From a virus: a DNA stretch of 64,000 nucleotides. The stretch is from IMG/VR virus record IMGVR_UViG_3300034060_001466, positions 186,001 through 250,000 of that record; one strand, given 5' to 3'. Below are positions 23,056 to 32,364 of this stretch, in pieces (position 1 is the first letter of the stretch; each line of letters begins with the position of its first letter). A model generated the notes under the pieces. The model made no database searches. It worked only from the letters and a program-made list of their open reading frames with translations, and was not told the DNA's origin. Made by a program: the position numbers and the translations under genes.

Positions 23056-24178
23056 GCTTTAATATTAATTTACTAAAATAGAATACAATTGACCCGATGA
23101 TTACACCGATTGCTAAGTTATGAGTAGCTAACGAAATAATAACTGTCAATATAATACTCAATAAGTTAAGTTTATTTCCTGATTTTATGCTTTGCCAATC
23201 CCCAGTTTGATATACAACTACCAACATTACTCCAATTAATCCAACTAGCGGTAGTTGTTCAATCCATTTCCCAAACAATAGAATAATTAGAGAGAGCCCA
23301 ATCCCTGCAACTATTCCAGAGAGTCGATGCTTTGCTCCAGCATTTACGTTTAAATTAGTCTGTCCGACTAGGACGCAGCCTCCCATTGTTCCAAAGAATC
23401 CGCTAACTATATTACCAAGCCCTTGAGCAAATGTCTCTTTTGCTTTATCGCCGTGTTCATTTAATTTATGAGACACAGTATCGACAGTCAACAGAGATTC
23501 AGTTAAGCCAGACACAGCCATCCCGAATGAATACGGTAAGACTGTCAATAGCAGACTCCAACTAAAGGTTGGGATAGCTAGCGTTGGCAAGCTTGCGGTT
23601 ACTGGCGATAGATCGCCGACTGTCGCTAAGCCTAATGGAATTCCCATTAAGCAACCAACTGTAATCGACACTAACGCTGGAGGAAAACTAAATTTCCGTG
23701 AGGACCATATCATTGCAGCTGCGCATAATAATATAGTTGATATAGTTAATATTAGGCCAGTAGAAGATGGATTACCGATAGTTAAGTATTTAAACTGGCT
23801 TACTAAAATCATAATCGCTAGTGCAATTAAGAAACCTGAAATAGCAGAAGGCGGAATCTTTTTAAATATTTTCCATGCACCTGAAGCCCAAATTATCAAT
23901 TGAATAATTCCAGCAACTACTACTCCAAGGAAAAGCGATTCAATTCCAGCAATTGATACGAGGCCGGCCATAATTACGGCAGTTGCCCCAGTCGCTCCAC
24001 TAATTAAACCAGGTCTTCCGCCGAATATTGCAGTAGACAGAGCCATGAAGACTGCTGCCCATAATCCAATTTGAGGAGAAGCTCCGACTAATAAAGCAAA
24101 TGAAATTGCTTCAGGTACAAGAGCAATTGCAATAGTTAAACCTGAAAGAATTTCTGTTTTTATTTGGTTTACATTCAT
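23036..24178 (-). CDS. SulP-family anion transporter without STAS domain
   Basis: 380 residues, hydrophobic throughout, with about ten to twelve spans. The start (EILSGLTIAIALVPEAISFA) and the following GASPQIGLWAAVFMALSTAI and GGRPGLISGATGATAVIMAG are SulP signatures. SulP carriers move sulfate, bicarbonate or other anions. The usual cytoplasmic STAS domain is absent; the protein ends after the last spans. It overlaps the topoisomerase gene start by 20 bases, so it is part of the phage operon. An ion transporter in a phage is unusual. Confidence 0.88.
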   Translation of the reverse strand: MNVNQIKTEILSGLTIAIALVPEAISFALLVGASPQIGLWAAVFMALSTAIFGGRPGLISGATGATAVIMAGLVSIAGIESLFLGVVVAGIIQLIIWASGAWKIFKKIPPSAISGFLIALAIMILVSQFKYLTIGNPSSTGLILTISTILLCAAAMIWSSRKFSFPPALVSITVGCLMGIPLGLATVGDLSPVTASLPTLAIPTFSWSLLLTVLPYSFGMAVSGLTESLLTVDTVSHKLNEHGDKAKETFAQGLGNIVSGFFGTMGGCVLVGQTNLNVNAGAKHRLSGIVAGIGLSLIILLFGKWIEQLPLVGLIGVMLVVVYQTGDWQSIKSGNKLNLLSIILTVIISLATHNLAIGVIIGSIVFYFSKLILKHDTRKE

Positions 24179-24200
24179 TTAGTTATTGTACTTTAATTGA

Positions 24201-24905
24201 TCACCAATAGTTTATGTTTTTTCTAAAGTGGTCTAGGTTTTTACGATTAATGTAATTATTGAATATAAATTTAAACATTCCAAAGTAACCCATTTTTTTA
24301 AAACGCCTATCGTCTTGAGTAACTCCGTCTGGTAATATTAAAAACTTATCTTTTTTGATATTCCTAGATAATAAGTAGTCTTCTGAATGCTGCACGCTCT
24401 CGTCAAATTTACCAAATTGCAGGTATGTTGATTTTCTAATTAAGAAGAATACTCCTGGGCAAAATGATTCCGGTAAAATAGCTTGGGTCACTCTAAATAA
24501 CTTATGTGCAATCCATACTTTAGCATTAGGTTCAGCCGGTTTAACCGTGCACGTTATTATATCGTAAGTTCCAAAGATGGTATGGTAGACGCAATTAAAT
24601 AAGGTTTCATGATTTAGTAATTGAGTATCCGCATCTATGAAAAGTAGCCAATCAGTAGTTACTAAATCTGCTCCAGTGTTTCGGCCTACTGCAACTGGAC
24701 CTCCATCAATTATTTCAACACATAGTTTACTATCAGTTGCAAAGTCTTCGATTAAACTCCGAGTAGAGTCAGTTGAGTTTGCATCAGCTATTATAACTCG
24801 TAAGCCCTCTGAATATTTCTGTCTTTCAATTGATTCTAGTGTTTTAATTATGTAAGTCTCTTCGTTCTTACAGGGAATTATAATGGTTAAAATGTCCTTT
24901 ATCAT
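24201..24905 (-). CDS. Family 2 glycosyltransferase
   Basis: 234 residues of GT-A type: LTIIIPCKNEETYIIKTLES at the N-terminus, VIIADANSTDSTRSLI, VAVGRNTGAD and the DxD motif in LLFIDADTQL. The C-terminal half carries a YLLSRNIKKDKFLI stretch and a basic end. Transfers sugar from a nucleotide donor, perhaps to lipid, glycan or DNA. It overlaps the LpxH-like gene start by 38 bases. A second glycosyltransferase is at 29054. Confidence 0.85.
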   Translation of the reverse strand: MIKDILTIIIPCKNEETYIIKTLESIERQKYSEGLRVIIADANSTDSTRSLIEDFATDSKLCVEIIDGGPVAVGRNTGADLVTTDWLLFIDADTQLLNHETLFNCVYHTIFGTYDIITCTVKPAEPNAKVWIAHKLFRVTQAILPESFCPGVFFLIRKSTYLQFGKFDESVQHSEDYLLSRNIKKDKFLILPDGVTQDDRRFKKMGYFGMFKFIFNNYINRKNLDHFRKNINYW

Positions 24906-25560
24906 AAATGATGTAACTGTTATTTTCTATCCAATCTCCACAGTTAAGATAGTGGATTGAATCAATCGTTCGGTTTTCAGGTTTATGTATGTGTCCGCAT
25001 ATAACTCCTTTGCAACCTCGGCGTTTTGCTTGATAAACTAATTGATCTTCAAATGAAGTAATGAATTTAACTGCACCTTTCACTGAATCCTTTGCCCATT
25101 TCGACAGAGATTTTTTGTATCCTAATCGTTTCATGAATCGGTCAAGGGTAATTGCTAATTCATAACCGGCTGATCCTAAATGAGCTAGCCATTTTAAGCT
25201 AACGACTCCATCGTATAGGTCTCCATGAGTTATGTAATATCCCTTCCAAATAACTTCATCCACGATTTCGATATTACTACCGAAAGTCTGTGGAGAATAG
25301 TGTCTTAGAAACTCATCGTGATTTCCAGTAATGTAGGTTACAATCGTTCCCTTCTTTGAGTAGGACAAGATTTTTCTAATTACGTTAGTGTAGTCTTGAG
25401 TCCAATAGTGTCTCTTCTTCAAGAGCCAGCCGTCAATGAAGTCTCCCACAATGAATAACCTTTTAGGTTCGTACTTCTTTAGCGTTTCCAATAACGCAGC
25501 CGCGTTTGAGCCCTTACTTCCAAGGTGAACGTCTGATATGAATAGTGCTTCTATTTTCAT
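24868..25560 (-). CDS. LpxH-like UDP-2,3-diacylglucosamine hydrolase or related phosphoesterase
   Basis: About 230 residues from Met at 25560 (MKIEALFISDVHLGSKG), which overlaps the upstream stop (ATGA). Metal motifs in order: SDVHLG, GDFIDGW, TGNHDEFLR, THGD and CGHIHKPE, with a closing NCGDWIEN typical of LpxH and Bacteroidetes relatives. LpxH makes lipid X in lipid A synthesis. Beside a glycosyltransferase and an acyl thioesterase, an envelope-lipid role is plausible. Confidence 0.8.
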   Translation of the reverse strand: MKIEALFISDVHLGSKGSNAAALLETLKKYEPKRLFIVGDFIDGWLLKKRHYWTQDYTNVIRKILSYSKKGTIVTYITGNHDEFLRHYSPQTFGSNIEIVDEVIWKGYYITHGDLYDGVVSLKWLAHLGSAGYELAITLDRFMKRLGYKKSLSKWAKDSVKGAVKFITSFEDQLVYQAKRRGCKGVICGHIHKPENRTIDSIHYLNCGDWIENNSYIIYDKGHFNHYNSL

Positions 25561-25940
25561 GAGTTTAATTCTAGACAAACTTTCGTTAGGAACCTGTGAT
25601 CTTCGGGTAATTGCACAAGCTCAGCAATATGGTTTTGATTAAAGGCTTCAGCCTCTTCCGGATTTCTATTTCCCCAAACCGTTGCCTGATCGAAATGGTT
25701 TAGCTTAGCTAATCTAACTAACTCAGCATAATCTTTATCTCGTAAATGGCCTTTAAGTGGCATAAGACCTCCAACGCAAGTATTCCATTTGAGTTTTCGG
25801 CCATCGTATGTTATCCAGTAATAGTCCATCTCGTCTTCTCCGACTGCTACTAATCTTTCGATATCCCAGCTTGCATTGATTACAAATTGTCCTTTAAGTT
25901 TTTCAAACTCTGCAAGGATTAACGTTTTGTTGTCTGTCAT
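25557..25940 (-). CDS. Unknown 127-residue protein
   Basis: Soluble, with alternating helix and strand (ILAEFEKLKGQFVINASWDI, EDEMDYYWITYDGRKLKW) and no metal or nucleotide motif. It is tightly packed: its ATG shares a base with the stop of the topoisomerase large subunit, and its stop overlaps the LpxH-like start. Function not recognised. Confidence 0.65.
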   Translation of the reverse strand: MTDNKTLILAEFEKLKGQFVINASWDIERLVAVGEDEMDYYWITYDGRKLKWNTCVGGLMPLKGHLRDKDYAELVRLAKLNHFDQATVWGNRNPEEAEAFNQNHIAELVQLPEDHRFLTKVCLELNS

Positions 25941-27775
25941 TATATTGAAAGTTTAAGTAGTTTCTCTTTACGTGGTTCTGAATCTGACCCGAACCAGTTT
26001 GATAAACTGTCCTTGTACAGCTTGTCATTCTGTATATTAACTAGAACTGGGCTGTGAATAATGTCTCTGTACTCTACATCCTCTAGTGCAGCAAGACCCT
26101 TTTTGTATTCAACATCCCAGCCCCTTGCGCCGGTTTTCTTTTCCCATGCAGAGTACTCGTCATTTGAATAGAATGGCTTTACCTCTTTTCCTTTCTTAGC
26201 TACAACTAATGGGGTCATTACCTTAAAGATTCTGCCCTGATTAAATAGTTCCGGCCAGTACTTATTAAAGAAGTTGATTAGTAGACTTGCAATAGAGTCT
26301 CCGTCTGGATCTGCATCAGTATAGATGTATACTTTTCCATATCTCAGATCACCCGGTTCCTCTCCTAATTTGATTCCTAATGATGCCATAAGCTGGACGA
26401 CCTCATCATTCTGGATGACTCCAGAGTTTGTCATCTCACTGACGTTTAAGAACTTACCTTTTAATGGAAAGGCCCCAAAATTTTGAGGATCTCTGAATTT
26501 ACGAACGGCAGATAGTGCTGACATACCTTCAAATATTCCCAAGACACATTTGCTACGATCCTTACCTTTTGCATCAATTAATTTTAAAACTTTTGTATTC
26601 GCCAAGGACTTGTTTAGTTTACGAAGCTCTGCTCGTTCCTCGGCATTTTTCTTTTGTTCAATCCAATCAAGTAGAGACTGGATTACTTCTGATGTAAAGA
26701 CTGCTTTTGCGAACTTTTCAGTTACGTCATGCTTGGTTCCAAATTCTTTTGCTTCAGTAATAAGCTTCTCTTTAGTTTGCGAAGAGAATGCTGGATTAAT
26801 TACTGTACAATTTATAAAAAGGAATATGTGATTCTTGATTTCAGAAGGTTTAACATCAACTTTATGCTTCTTCTTTATCATAACTCTGAGATGCTCAATA
26901 ACCTGATTCAAGATATAGTTCTCATGAGTTCCACCGTCTTTTGTTTGAATTGAGTTAACGAACGATATTGATTGGTATCCATCCTTTGAAACTCCCATTG
27001 CAAACTCCCAGTCCTTTGACTTTTCCCAAATGGAATCCTTTACGTAAAGATCAACGTACTCCTTAAATGTTTTAAACTTGTATTTCTCTCCACAGAATTC
27101 TAATTTAAGTCCAGGATTTGCAGCAGCAATATCGATTACTCGCTTACGCATCATTTTCCAATGAGCCGAGTCAATCTCTTCCATTTCAAAACGAGCAAGA
27201 TCAGGTACGTAAGTTATTTCAGTAAAGCCTTGAGCCGTTTTTGAAATCTTAGCAGAGGTTCTCTTTGACATGTTATCTGTAAAGATTTGTAAAAGTCTAT
27301 TCTTGCCGTCTGCTGTATCAATAATAAACTTCTTTGAAAAGATATTTACTAGCGATGCACCAACTCCATTTGTTCCAGCGACAGTACGACCTTCATCGTC
27401 ATTGAAATTAGAACCGGCTCTAAGATTAGAGAAGATTAATTCAGGAATCCAAACTTTATGGTCAGGGTGTTGTACTACTGGAATTCCGCCGTTATCCCAT
27501 ACCGTAATTGTATCGAGAGTAACGTTTACTTTAATTGTATTGATTTTACCAGTTCTCTTGTGTTCGTCCACTGAGTTTGAAATGATTTCATCGAATAACT
27601 TCAAAAATCCTGGATTGTAGCTTAGCTCGTATTTTTCGTAAACATCATCTTCAAGGATCCATTCGTTTCCTGTGTGAGGTTTAGTCGAGCCAATGTACAT
27701 ACCCGGTCTTTTCAGAACGTGTTCGATCTCGTCAAGTAACTGGTACTTTTTACTGATTTCTTTGTTTGATGCCAT
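25940..27775 (-). CDS. Type II DNA topoisomerase large subunit (T4 gp39-like)
   Basis: 611 residues of GyrB/ParE type. GHKL ATPase motifs: EIISNSVDEHKR, VWDNGGIPVV and AGTNGVGASLVN. TOPRIM motifs: CVLGIFEGMSA with the acidic EG, and YIYTDADPDGDSIASLL (DxDxD). The TOPRIM part is in one polypeptide, whereas in T4 it is split between genes 39 and 60. Pairs with the medium subunit at 21694. An AGTATAAT promoter lies about 85 bases upstream. Confidence 0.93.
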   Translation of the reverse strand: MASNKEISKKYQLLDEIEHVLKRPGMYIGSTKPHTGNEWILEDDVYEKYELSYNPGFLKLFDEIISNSVDEHKRTGKINTIKVNVTLDTITVWDNGGIPVVQHPDHKVWIPELIFSNLRAGSNFNDDEGRTVAGTNGVGASLVNIFSKKFIIDTADGKNRLLQIFTDNMSKRTSAKISKTAQGFTEITYVPDLARFEMEEIDSAHWKMMRKRVIDIAAANPGLKLEFCGEKYKFKTFKEYVDLYVKDSIWEKSKDWEFAMGVSKDGYQSISFVNSIQTKDGGTHENYILNQVIEHLRVMIKKKHKVDVKPSEIKNHIFLFINCTVINPAFSSQTKEKLITEAKEFGTKHDVTEKFAKAVFTSEVIQSLLDWIEQKKNAEERAELRKLNKSLANTKVLKLIDAKGKDRSKCVLGIFEGMSALSAVRKFRDPQNFGAFPLKGKFLNVSEMTNSGVIQNDEVVQLMASLGIKLGEEPGDLRYGKVYIYTDADPDGDSIASLLINFFNKYWPELFNQGRIFKVMTPLVVAKKGKEVKPFYSNDEYSAWEKKTGARGWDVEYKKGLAALEDVEYRDIIHSPVLVNIQNDKLYKDSLSNWFGSDSEPRKEKLLKLSI

Positions 27776-27883
27776 ATTGTCTATTGTATTTGTAAAAGTC
27801 CTAAAAGTTTTAAGACATAGATATTTCTGTCAAGCCCAATAGTATTTACGCTTGTTGTTATTATACTACAGTAAGTGATAAGA
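27776..27883 (-). promoter_or_regulatory. Topoisomerase promoter region
   Basis: A 108-base gap with TGTAGTATAATAAC (minus strand, about 27860-27873). This leaves a leader of some 80 bases before the topoisomerase start, longer than most leaders here. No hairpin is obvious. Confidence 0.5.
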
Positions 27884-29029
27884 TTAGTCGAAAGAAACTC
27901 CGGGAATTGACATTAATGTACGACCCATGTCGTTTAGTAGAGTTTGATGATTCGTGTACTTAACGGTTTGGTGCCAGTATGGGGTCTTGGTTTTTGAATT
28001 TAAGACTACTGTATTGCTGGAAAGACCTGCGAACTTCTTTAGATTAGCAGCATTCATGTTAACCTGCTTTGCAACAAGTCTACCGTCTTGATTAACAACC
28101 AGACTTGGAGCGCCAAGTCCAACCATTTTTACTTGCCAACCGTTTCGTTCAACTTCATTAATGTATTCTGCATGAAACGCGAATAGTCTCTTTTGACCCT
28201 GAACTTCAGGACCAAGTACTAGAACGCAACTGCCTTTTCCCATTGAGATATTTTCGTTTACATCAGATGGCTTATCGTCTAGTGAATCGTTTGGTTCAGA
28301 ATAGATATGGGAATATGCATCAGCGCCTAAGTCAATCAATCTCTCAAGGTAACCTTGATTACGCAACTGTTTAAATACTAGATTCTCGATAGAGAACTCA
28401 CCGTTTGCAGCAAGACCCTCTTTACGAGCCTTCATGATTTTCTGTTTAAGAGCAGAGATTCTGTCCTGTACTTCTCTAGCCTGATCTGAATCTGACTTAA
28501 CTACTTCCTTTTCAAGTTCCTCAATTTCAGTAATGAATGCCTCTACTTTACGGTAAACATCCTTTTCGTCAATCTGTGGATTACTTGGTTCAGGAACCGT
28601 GATCCATTCGTCTTTCATTAGGGAATATAAACCTGATGCAACGTGTGGTTCGTCCTTGTCTTGTGCATACAATTCAACATCAAAACCTTGGATCTTTACT
28701 GGGTGTCTAAGATTCCAGATAAAACGTAATCCATCAACTGCTTTCTTTACAAGCTCAACGTCATCTCCGATAATAGTAAAGTCTAGAATAACATGGACGT
28801 CCAAGTCAGAGTGTTCTGTCCAGTTAAAGTTAGCTAGAGATCCAGTCAAATGAATGTCTATGATTGGTGCTTCAACTTTTAGGTCAGTATAGAAATCAGT
28901 TGCAATCTGCAAAAGTTTCGTACGAACCTCTGGGTTAAACTTCTGGTCCTGCCAGAATATAGAGTTCAATTCTCCTTTGTAGAATTCTCCCTCATTAAGG
29001 AACTGGTTGTATGGTTTTAAGTGTTTCAT
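27884..29029 (-). CDS. Head-tagged nucleotidyltransferase-fold protein
   Basis: 381 residues. Tag MKHLKPYNQFLNEGE. At about 60-85, IHLTGSLANFNWTEHSDLDVHVILDF is the Pol-beta nucleotidyltransferase signature (GS...DxD), as in MNT/HEPN or kanamycin nucleotidyltransferase-like enzymes. A coiled coil (about 160-200) and an unassigned C-terminal half follow. Could add nucleotides to a host RNA or protein after injection. A late box is at 29034-29043. Confidence 0.65.
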   Translation of the reverse strand: MKHLKPYNQFLNEGEFYKGELNSIFWQDQKFNPEVRTKLLQIATDFYTDLKVEAPIIDIHLTGSLANFNWTEHSDLDVHVILDFTIIGDDVELVKKAVDGLRFIWNLRHPVKIQGFDVELYAQDKDEPHVASGLYSLMKDEWITVPEPSNPQIDEKDVYRKVEAFITEIEELEKEVVKSDSDQAREVQDRISALKQKIMKARKEGLAANGEFSIENLVFKQLRNQGYLERLIDLGADAYSHIYSEPNDSLDDKPSDVNENISMGKGSCVLVLGPEVQGQKRLFAFHAEYINEVERNGWQVKMVGLGAPSLVVNQDGRLVAKQVNMNAANLKKFAGLSSNTVVLNSKTKTPYWHQTVKYTNHQTLLNDMGRTLMSIPGVSFD

Positions 29030-29033
29030 CTAA

Positions 29034-29043
29034 GTTATTTATT
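29034..29043 (-). promoter_or_regulatory. Late promoter (AATAAATAAC)
   Basis: Minus strand AATAAATAAC just before the tagged nucleotidyltransferase. Confidence 0.6.
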
Positions 29044-29053
29044 AGACAAATTC

Positions 29054-29860
29054 TTAACCGATATACGTTTTTGCGTACCTGCCCCAAAGATCTTGACTGA
29101 ACTTATCTTGATTTGCTCGTAAGAAATCAAAGTACTTTTGATAGAACTTAGTAATCTCTAGAGAGCCGCAGCGATCTAGTGGCTTATCTGAAATATCTCT
29201 TGAACTTAACTTATGGTTCTCAAAGTTATTTGGATTGTTGATATCGCCGCTCTGTTTATGGCCAGCCAATTCAGCTGGATCTGACCAGTTAAAGCAGTAA
29301 GAAGGAATATATCGTGGGTTGTGCTCGTCCAATTGACCCTCATCTCTAAGCTTGGTGTACCAGCTTAAACCTTCATACCCGGTTGCATCAGTTCGGAAAC
29401 CAATCTCTCTGATTCTGTGCATCTTTACAATAACGGATGCCTCCATTGTATTACGAACAAGCTCTAGCTTATTAGGAGCCGCAAACATACTCATCTCAGG
29501 TTTCCATGAATCGTGCCCGATTTCAATTATACCTTCAACTGCTTGTCTAAAATGCCAAGGCAAGTAAACATCATCGTCATCAGCTAACATGAAGTAGTCG
29601 CCAGTTGCATGGGAGACTGCATCTCTACAAATGGCTCCACGATTAGTATACGGTAATCCAGTAACGTAATCAATTGAATTATTAATTACTGTAATATTTG
29701 CATACAGCAATCCATCAGATAACCGAAATGGATTGTCAGTATCAGTATTTAAGATAATTAGCTCAGCATTTCGATAGTCTTGTTGTAAGTACTGTTCGAT
29801 TATTCGTTCAACGCAACGGTACCTACGATAGGACGTGCAAACGAAACTTAATTTATGCAT
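29054..29860 (-). CDS. GT-A fold glycosyltransferase
   Basis: 268 residues: MHKLSFVCTSYRRYRCVERI start, LIILNTDTDNPF, NRGAICRDAVSHATGDYFML and the acidic metal site ADDDDVYLPWHF. It differs from the 24201 enzyme and resembles glycosyltransferases of capsule clusters. A late box (29872-29881) precedes it, so it acts late, perhaps on virion proteins or the host surface. Confidence 0.8.
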   Translation of the reverse strand: MHKLSFVCTSYRRYRCVERIIEQYLQQDYRNAELIILNTDTDNPFRLSDGLLYANITVINNSIDYVTGLPYTNRGAICRDAVSHATGDYFMLADDDDVYLPWHFRQAVEGIIEIGHDSWKPEMSMFAAPNKLELVRNTMEASVIVKMHRIREIGFRTDATGYEGLSWYTKLRDEGQLDEHNPRYIPSYCFNWSDPAELAGHKQSGDINNPNNFENHKLSSRDISDKPLDRCGSLEITKFYQKYFDFLRANQDKFSQDLWGRYAKTYIG

Positions 29861-29871
29861 AGTGCTTTCTA

Positions 29872-29881
29872 GTTATTTATC
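29872..29881 (-). promoter_or_regulatory. Late promoter (GATAAATAAC)
   Basis: Eleven bases before the glycosyltransferase start, overlapping the stop of the 69-residue gene. Confidence 0.6.
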
Positions 29882-30086
29882 GAGACCAATAAAGTTCTCC
29901 GTCAACTAGGGCTTGAGAAACATCTTGTGCTTTCGATATTGATCCAATGTAGGCTTTGGGATTCTTTACGTTATTATAAACTCGCTTGTCGCCGTTTGAA
30001 TATACTACGGTAACTGTGTACCCACCTGGGTTTAGGCTTAGTTCGTTTGTTCTGAACTGTTCTTTTACTACTACGGTTTTTGCCAT
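29877..30086 (-). CDS. Small beta-rich protein, unknown
   Basis: 69 residues from Met at 30086 (MAKTVVVKEQFRTNELSLNP); a longer frame exists but this start sits two bases after the upstream stop. GGYTVTVVYSNGDKRVYNNV forms an obvious beta hairpin with a KTMR-like turn, as in small phage proteins that bind a partner. No family recognised. Confidence 0.6.
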   Translation of the reverse strand: MAKTVVVKEQFRTNELSLNPGGYTVTVVYSNGDKRVYNNVKNPKAYIGSISKAQDVSQALVDGELYWSR

Positions 30087-30088
30087 TG

Positions 30089-30286
30089 TTAATTGTTTAA
30101 TGATTTTCGAATTAGGGTTAGGATCCCAATGAATGCGGCTAGCGGCCACGTTACGATAATTACTATTCTAGCAATTACAGTTAACTGTTTCTCAGGTTGT
30201 TTGGAGTCGATGTACTCAACGAGTATCATCCAACAAATACCGAATAAGAAATAAAGACATACGTCTTGAATGATTTGATTTTGCAT
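30089..30286 (-). CDS. Two-span small membrane protein
   Basis: 65 residues with spans at about 8-25 (VCLYFLFGICWMILVEY) and 38-58 (IARIVIIVTWPLAAFIGIL) and a basic C-terminus. Tightly packed between neighbours. Function unknown. Confidence 0.6.
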   Translation of the reverse strand: MQNQIIQDVCLYFLFGICWMILVEYIDSKQPEKQLTVIARIVIIVTWPLAAFIGILTLIRKSLNN

Positions 30287-30288
30287 AA

Positions 30289-30903
30289 TTAATCTAAACT
30301 ATTTGGATAATATAATAAAGTAGGGTTCTTCTTTTGAATATCTGGAACATCTCCTTGAAGTTTCATGTATTTTGTAAACTCCAATACATCAAAACGCTTG
30401 GTGATCAGGTGATAACCGTTCTTGGTTGGAATACATGTAATAATCTTTGAGCCCTCAGGCTTTATATTTGAATCGATTATATGAACGATCCTATGAACTG
30501 TGATCTCATCTTTAGTATCGATATCAACAATCCATCTCTTTTCTTGAGTTTTGATTTGACCGACGACTGAGTCGAACAGACCCTTTTGATTGGTGTTGCC
30601 GTCTTGAATTCTTTGAGCAAGAGCAACCATCATGTTTAAGCTAACGTCAAAATGATTCTGTTTTTGTACATGAATGTATGCACGAGCCTTAAACATCTCA
30701 CATAACTGCAAGATCTCTTCCCATCTTCTATCTAAATGGTCAAGGCTTTCAATACAATAGGTTTTGATTGTTCTAACTGACTGGTGATTGTCTCTCTCTC
30801 CCTCCGGCTGATCCTTCTTACGTTTAAACACGTACAGCATATAGAAGTCTCCCTTCTCTGAAAAGTTTAAAAGGGGTTTAATAAGTTGTAAATTGTCTAT
30901 CAT
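30289..30903 (-). CDS. Unknown protein with a weak primase-like pattern
   Basis: 204 residues. RWIVDIDTKDE (DxD) followed about 45 residues later by IPTKNGYHLITKRFD recalls the DxD and xxH motifs of archaeo-eukaryotic primase-polymerases, but the match is short and the protein is small. The rest is mainly helical. An AGTATAAT promoter lies immediately before the start. Treat the primase link as a lead only. Confidence 0.5.
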   Translation of the reverse strand: MIDNLQLIKPLLNFSEKGDFYMLYVFKRKKDQPEGERDNHQSVRTIKTYCIESLDHLDRRWEEILQLCEMFKARAYIHVQKQNHFDVSLNMMVALAQRIQDGNTNQKGLFDSVVGQIKTQEKRWIVDIDTKDEITVHRIVHIIDSNIKPEGSKIITCIPTKNGYHLITKRFDVLEFTKYMKLQGDVPDIQKKNPTLLYYPNSLD

Positions 30904-30905
30904 TA

Positions 30906-30917
30906 AGACTATTATAC
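30906..30917 (-). promoter_or_regulatory. AGTATAAT promoter
   Basis: Minus strand TTTAGTATAATAGTC, ending a few bases before the ATG at 30903, so the leader would be very short. Confidence 0.55.
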
Positions 30918-30927
30918 TAAATAAGTC

Positions 30928-32364
30928 TTAGACAGTTCTTGCTAAATTCAGAATTTGATCTTTCGCGGCAAGCACGGCAGTAATCTTTGCCTTAATCTTT
31001 GGATCAGGCCAGTTGTTTACATTTCTGGTTAAGAGTTCAAAGCCTCTTTCTGTCTTAGCAAAGATTGCATCAACATCTTCTTGAGAGATTTTACCTACTA
31101 GAAGTTTATGGTATAGCTTAGCAGCGAACATTGAAAGTATTCCATGTTTCTTGAATCCTTCCAACATTGCTTCAGTTGAGAAATTCTCTGATTCAAATTC
31201 GTTATCAATAATAATTAGCAAATCTCTTTCAACCTGTTCTCTAGCGACTGGATCAGTTAGGGTTTCTAGATCATGACCTGCAACCGCAAGTGATTGGATC
31301 TTTGCATCAACTCCTGCTTTAGACATAATATTTGCAAGAACAGTCTTCACCACTATCTCAGACGGAAGTAGTGCAATTACTTGATTAACAAGATCTTCCG
31401 GATAGCCGTTCATTTGTAAATGAGTAGCTGGATCAGAATCTTTCTTTATATTGCGGTCGTTTGCATCGTGTGACGCTTTAACACTTGAGTCTGAGGCAAG
31501 GACTGTTGTTCCAGTTACAAACATTGGATCACTATTCGGAACATTAAAGTTAAGGATATTTAATTGAACTCCACGACTTACATAAGAGTCCCAACTTCCA
31601 GTGTTTAGACACCAGTTAGCCATACGGAATATTGCTTTCTGTGCAGCTTCAGTCCTAACTGAAAAGACCACGTAATTATTATCATCGTACATTACCTGAA
31701 TTTCAGGAGAAAGACTTTCAGCTTGAGCTACTAATTTTTGAGAACCTTCATCTGAGCTTGAAATATCTAATGCATACTTCATGAAATCTTGAATAGTTCG
31801 GTAGCGAGCAACTTTGGACATTACTCTCTTTTGAATAGCTTCGCCCTGATCAGCGATTGTCCAACCAATACGAATAAGTTCCTTTTGTTTTTCCGGATCA
31901 AGAGCACGAGCCTGATCTCTAAGTTCTCTAGGAAGAGCATCAATTATCCATTTACCTTTGGAATTAAATTCAAATGTTCTGAACTGGTCCATTAGCGCTT
32001 CAAAACCTGAAACTGTAGATCCAGGTTCAGGATTTCCGTTTGAATAGGCATCTAGTGTATATGGAAGAGTGCTAACTAGTTGACGGTACTTAATCATTTG
32101 GTCCAATAGTTGTTTCAATTGGTCTACTGAAATTCTCTGTTCGAAATGGAATTTAACGAAAGTTCCTAAGTAACCATTGTATTTTTGACCAAGTAATTCA
32201 AGTACTTCTAGGTATTGACGATTGTTTAGAGCACGAGTCTGTTCCTCAGGAGTAAGTTCACTTACTTCTTTTCCTAGAGACTGTGCTGCTCTCTTAAGCA
32301 TGTATGCTTTTGCTGCTTGGACATTCTCAAATATCCAGCTTTCGTATAGCTGTATGTGTTTCAT
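30928..32364 (-). CDS. Head-tagged protein of 478 residues
   Basis: Tag MKHIQLYESWIFENVQ. Mostly helical, with a QTRALNNRQYLEVLELLGQK segment near the N-terminus and a beta section at about 220-300 (VMYDDNNYVVFSVRT). No enzyme motif seen. It overlaps the neighbouring tagged gene by four bases (ATGA), so the two are coupled. Probably a major internal head or injected protein. Confidence 0.6.
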   Translation of the reverse strand: MKHIQLYESWIFENVQAAKAYMLKRAAQSLGKEVSELTPEEQTRALNNRQYLEVLELLGQKYNGYLGTFVKFHFEQRISVDQLKQLLDQMIKYRQLVSTLPYTLDAYSNGNPEPGSTVSGFEALMDQFRTFEFNSKGKWIIDALPRELRDQARALDPEKQKELIRIGWTIADQGEAIQKRVMSKVARYRTIQDFMKYALDISSSDEGSQKLVAQAESLSPEIQVMYDDNNYVVFSVRTEAAQKAIFRMANWCLNTGSWDSYVSRGVQLNILNFNVPNSDPMFVTGTTVLASDSSVKASHDANDRNIKKDSDPATHLQMNGYPEDLVNQVIALLPSEIVVKTVLANIMSKAGVDAKIQSLAVAGHDLETLTDPVAREQVERDLLIIIDNEFESENFSTEAMLEGFKKHGILSMFAAKLYHKLLVGKISQEDVDAIFAKTERGFELLTRNVNNWPDPKIKAKITAVLAAKDQILNLARTV

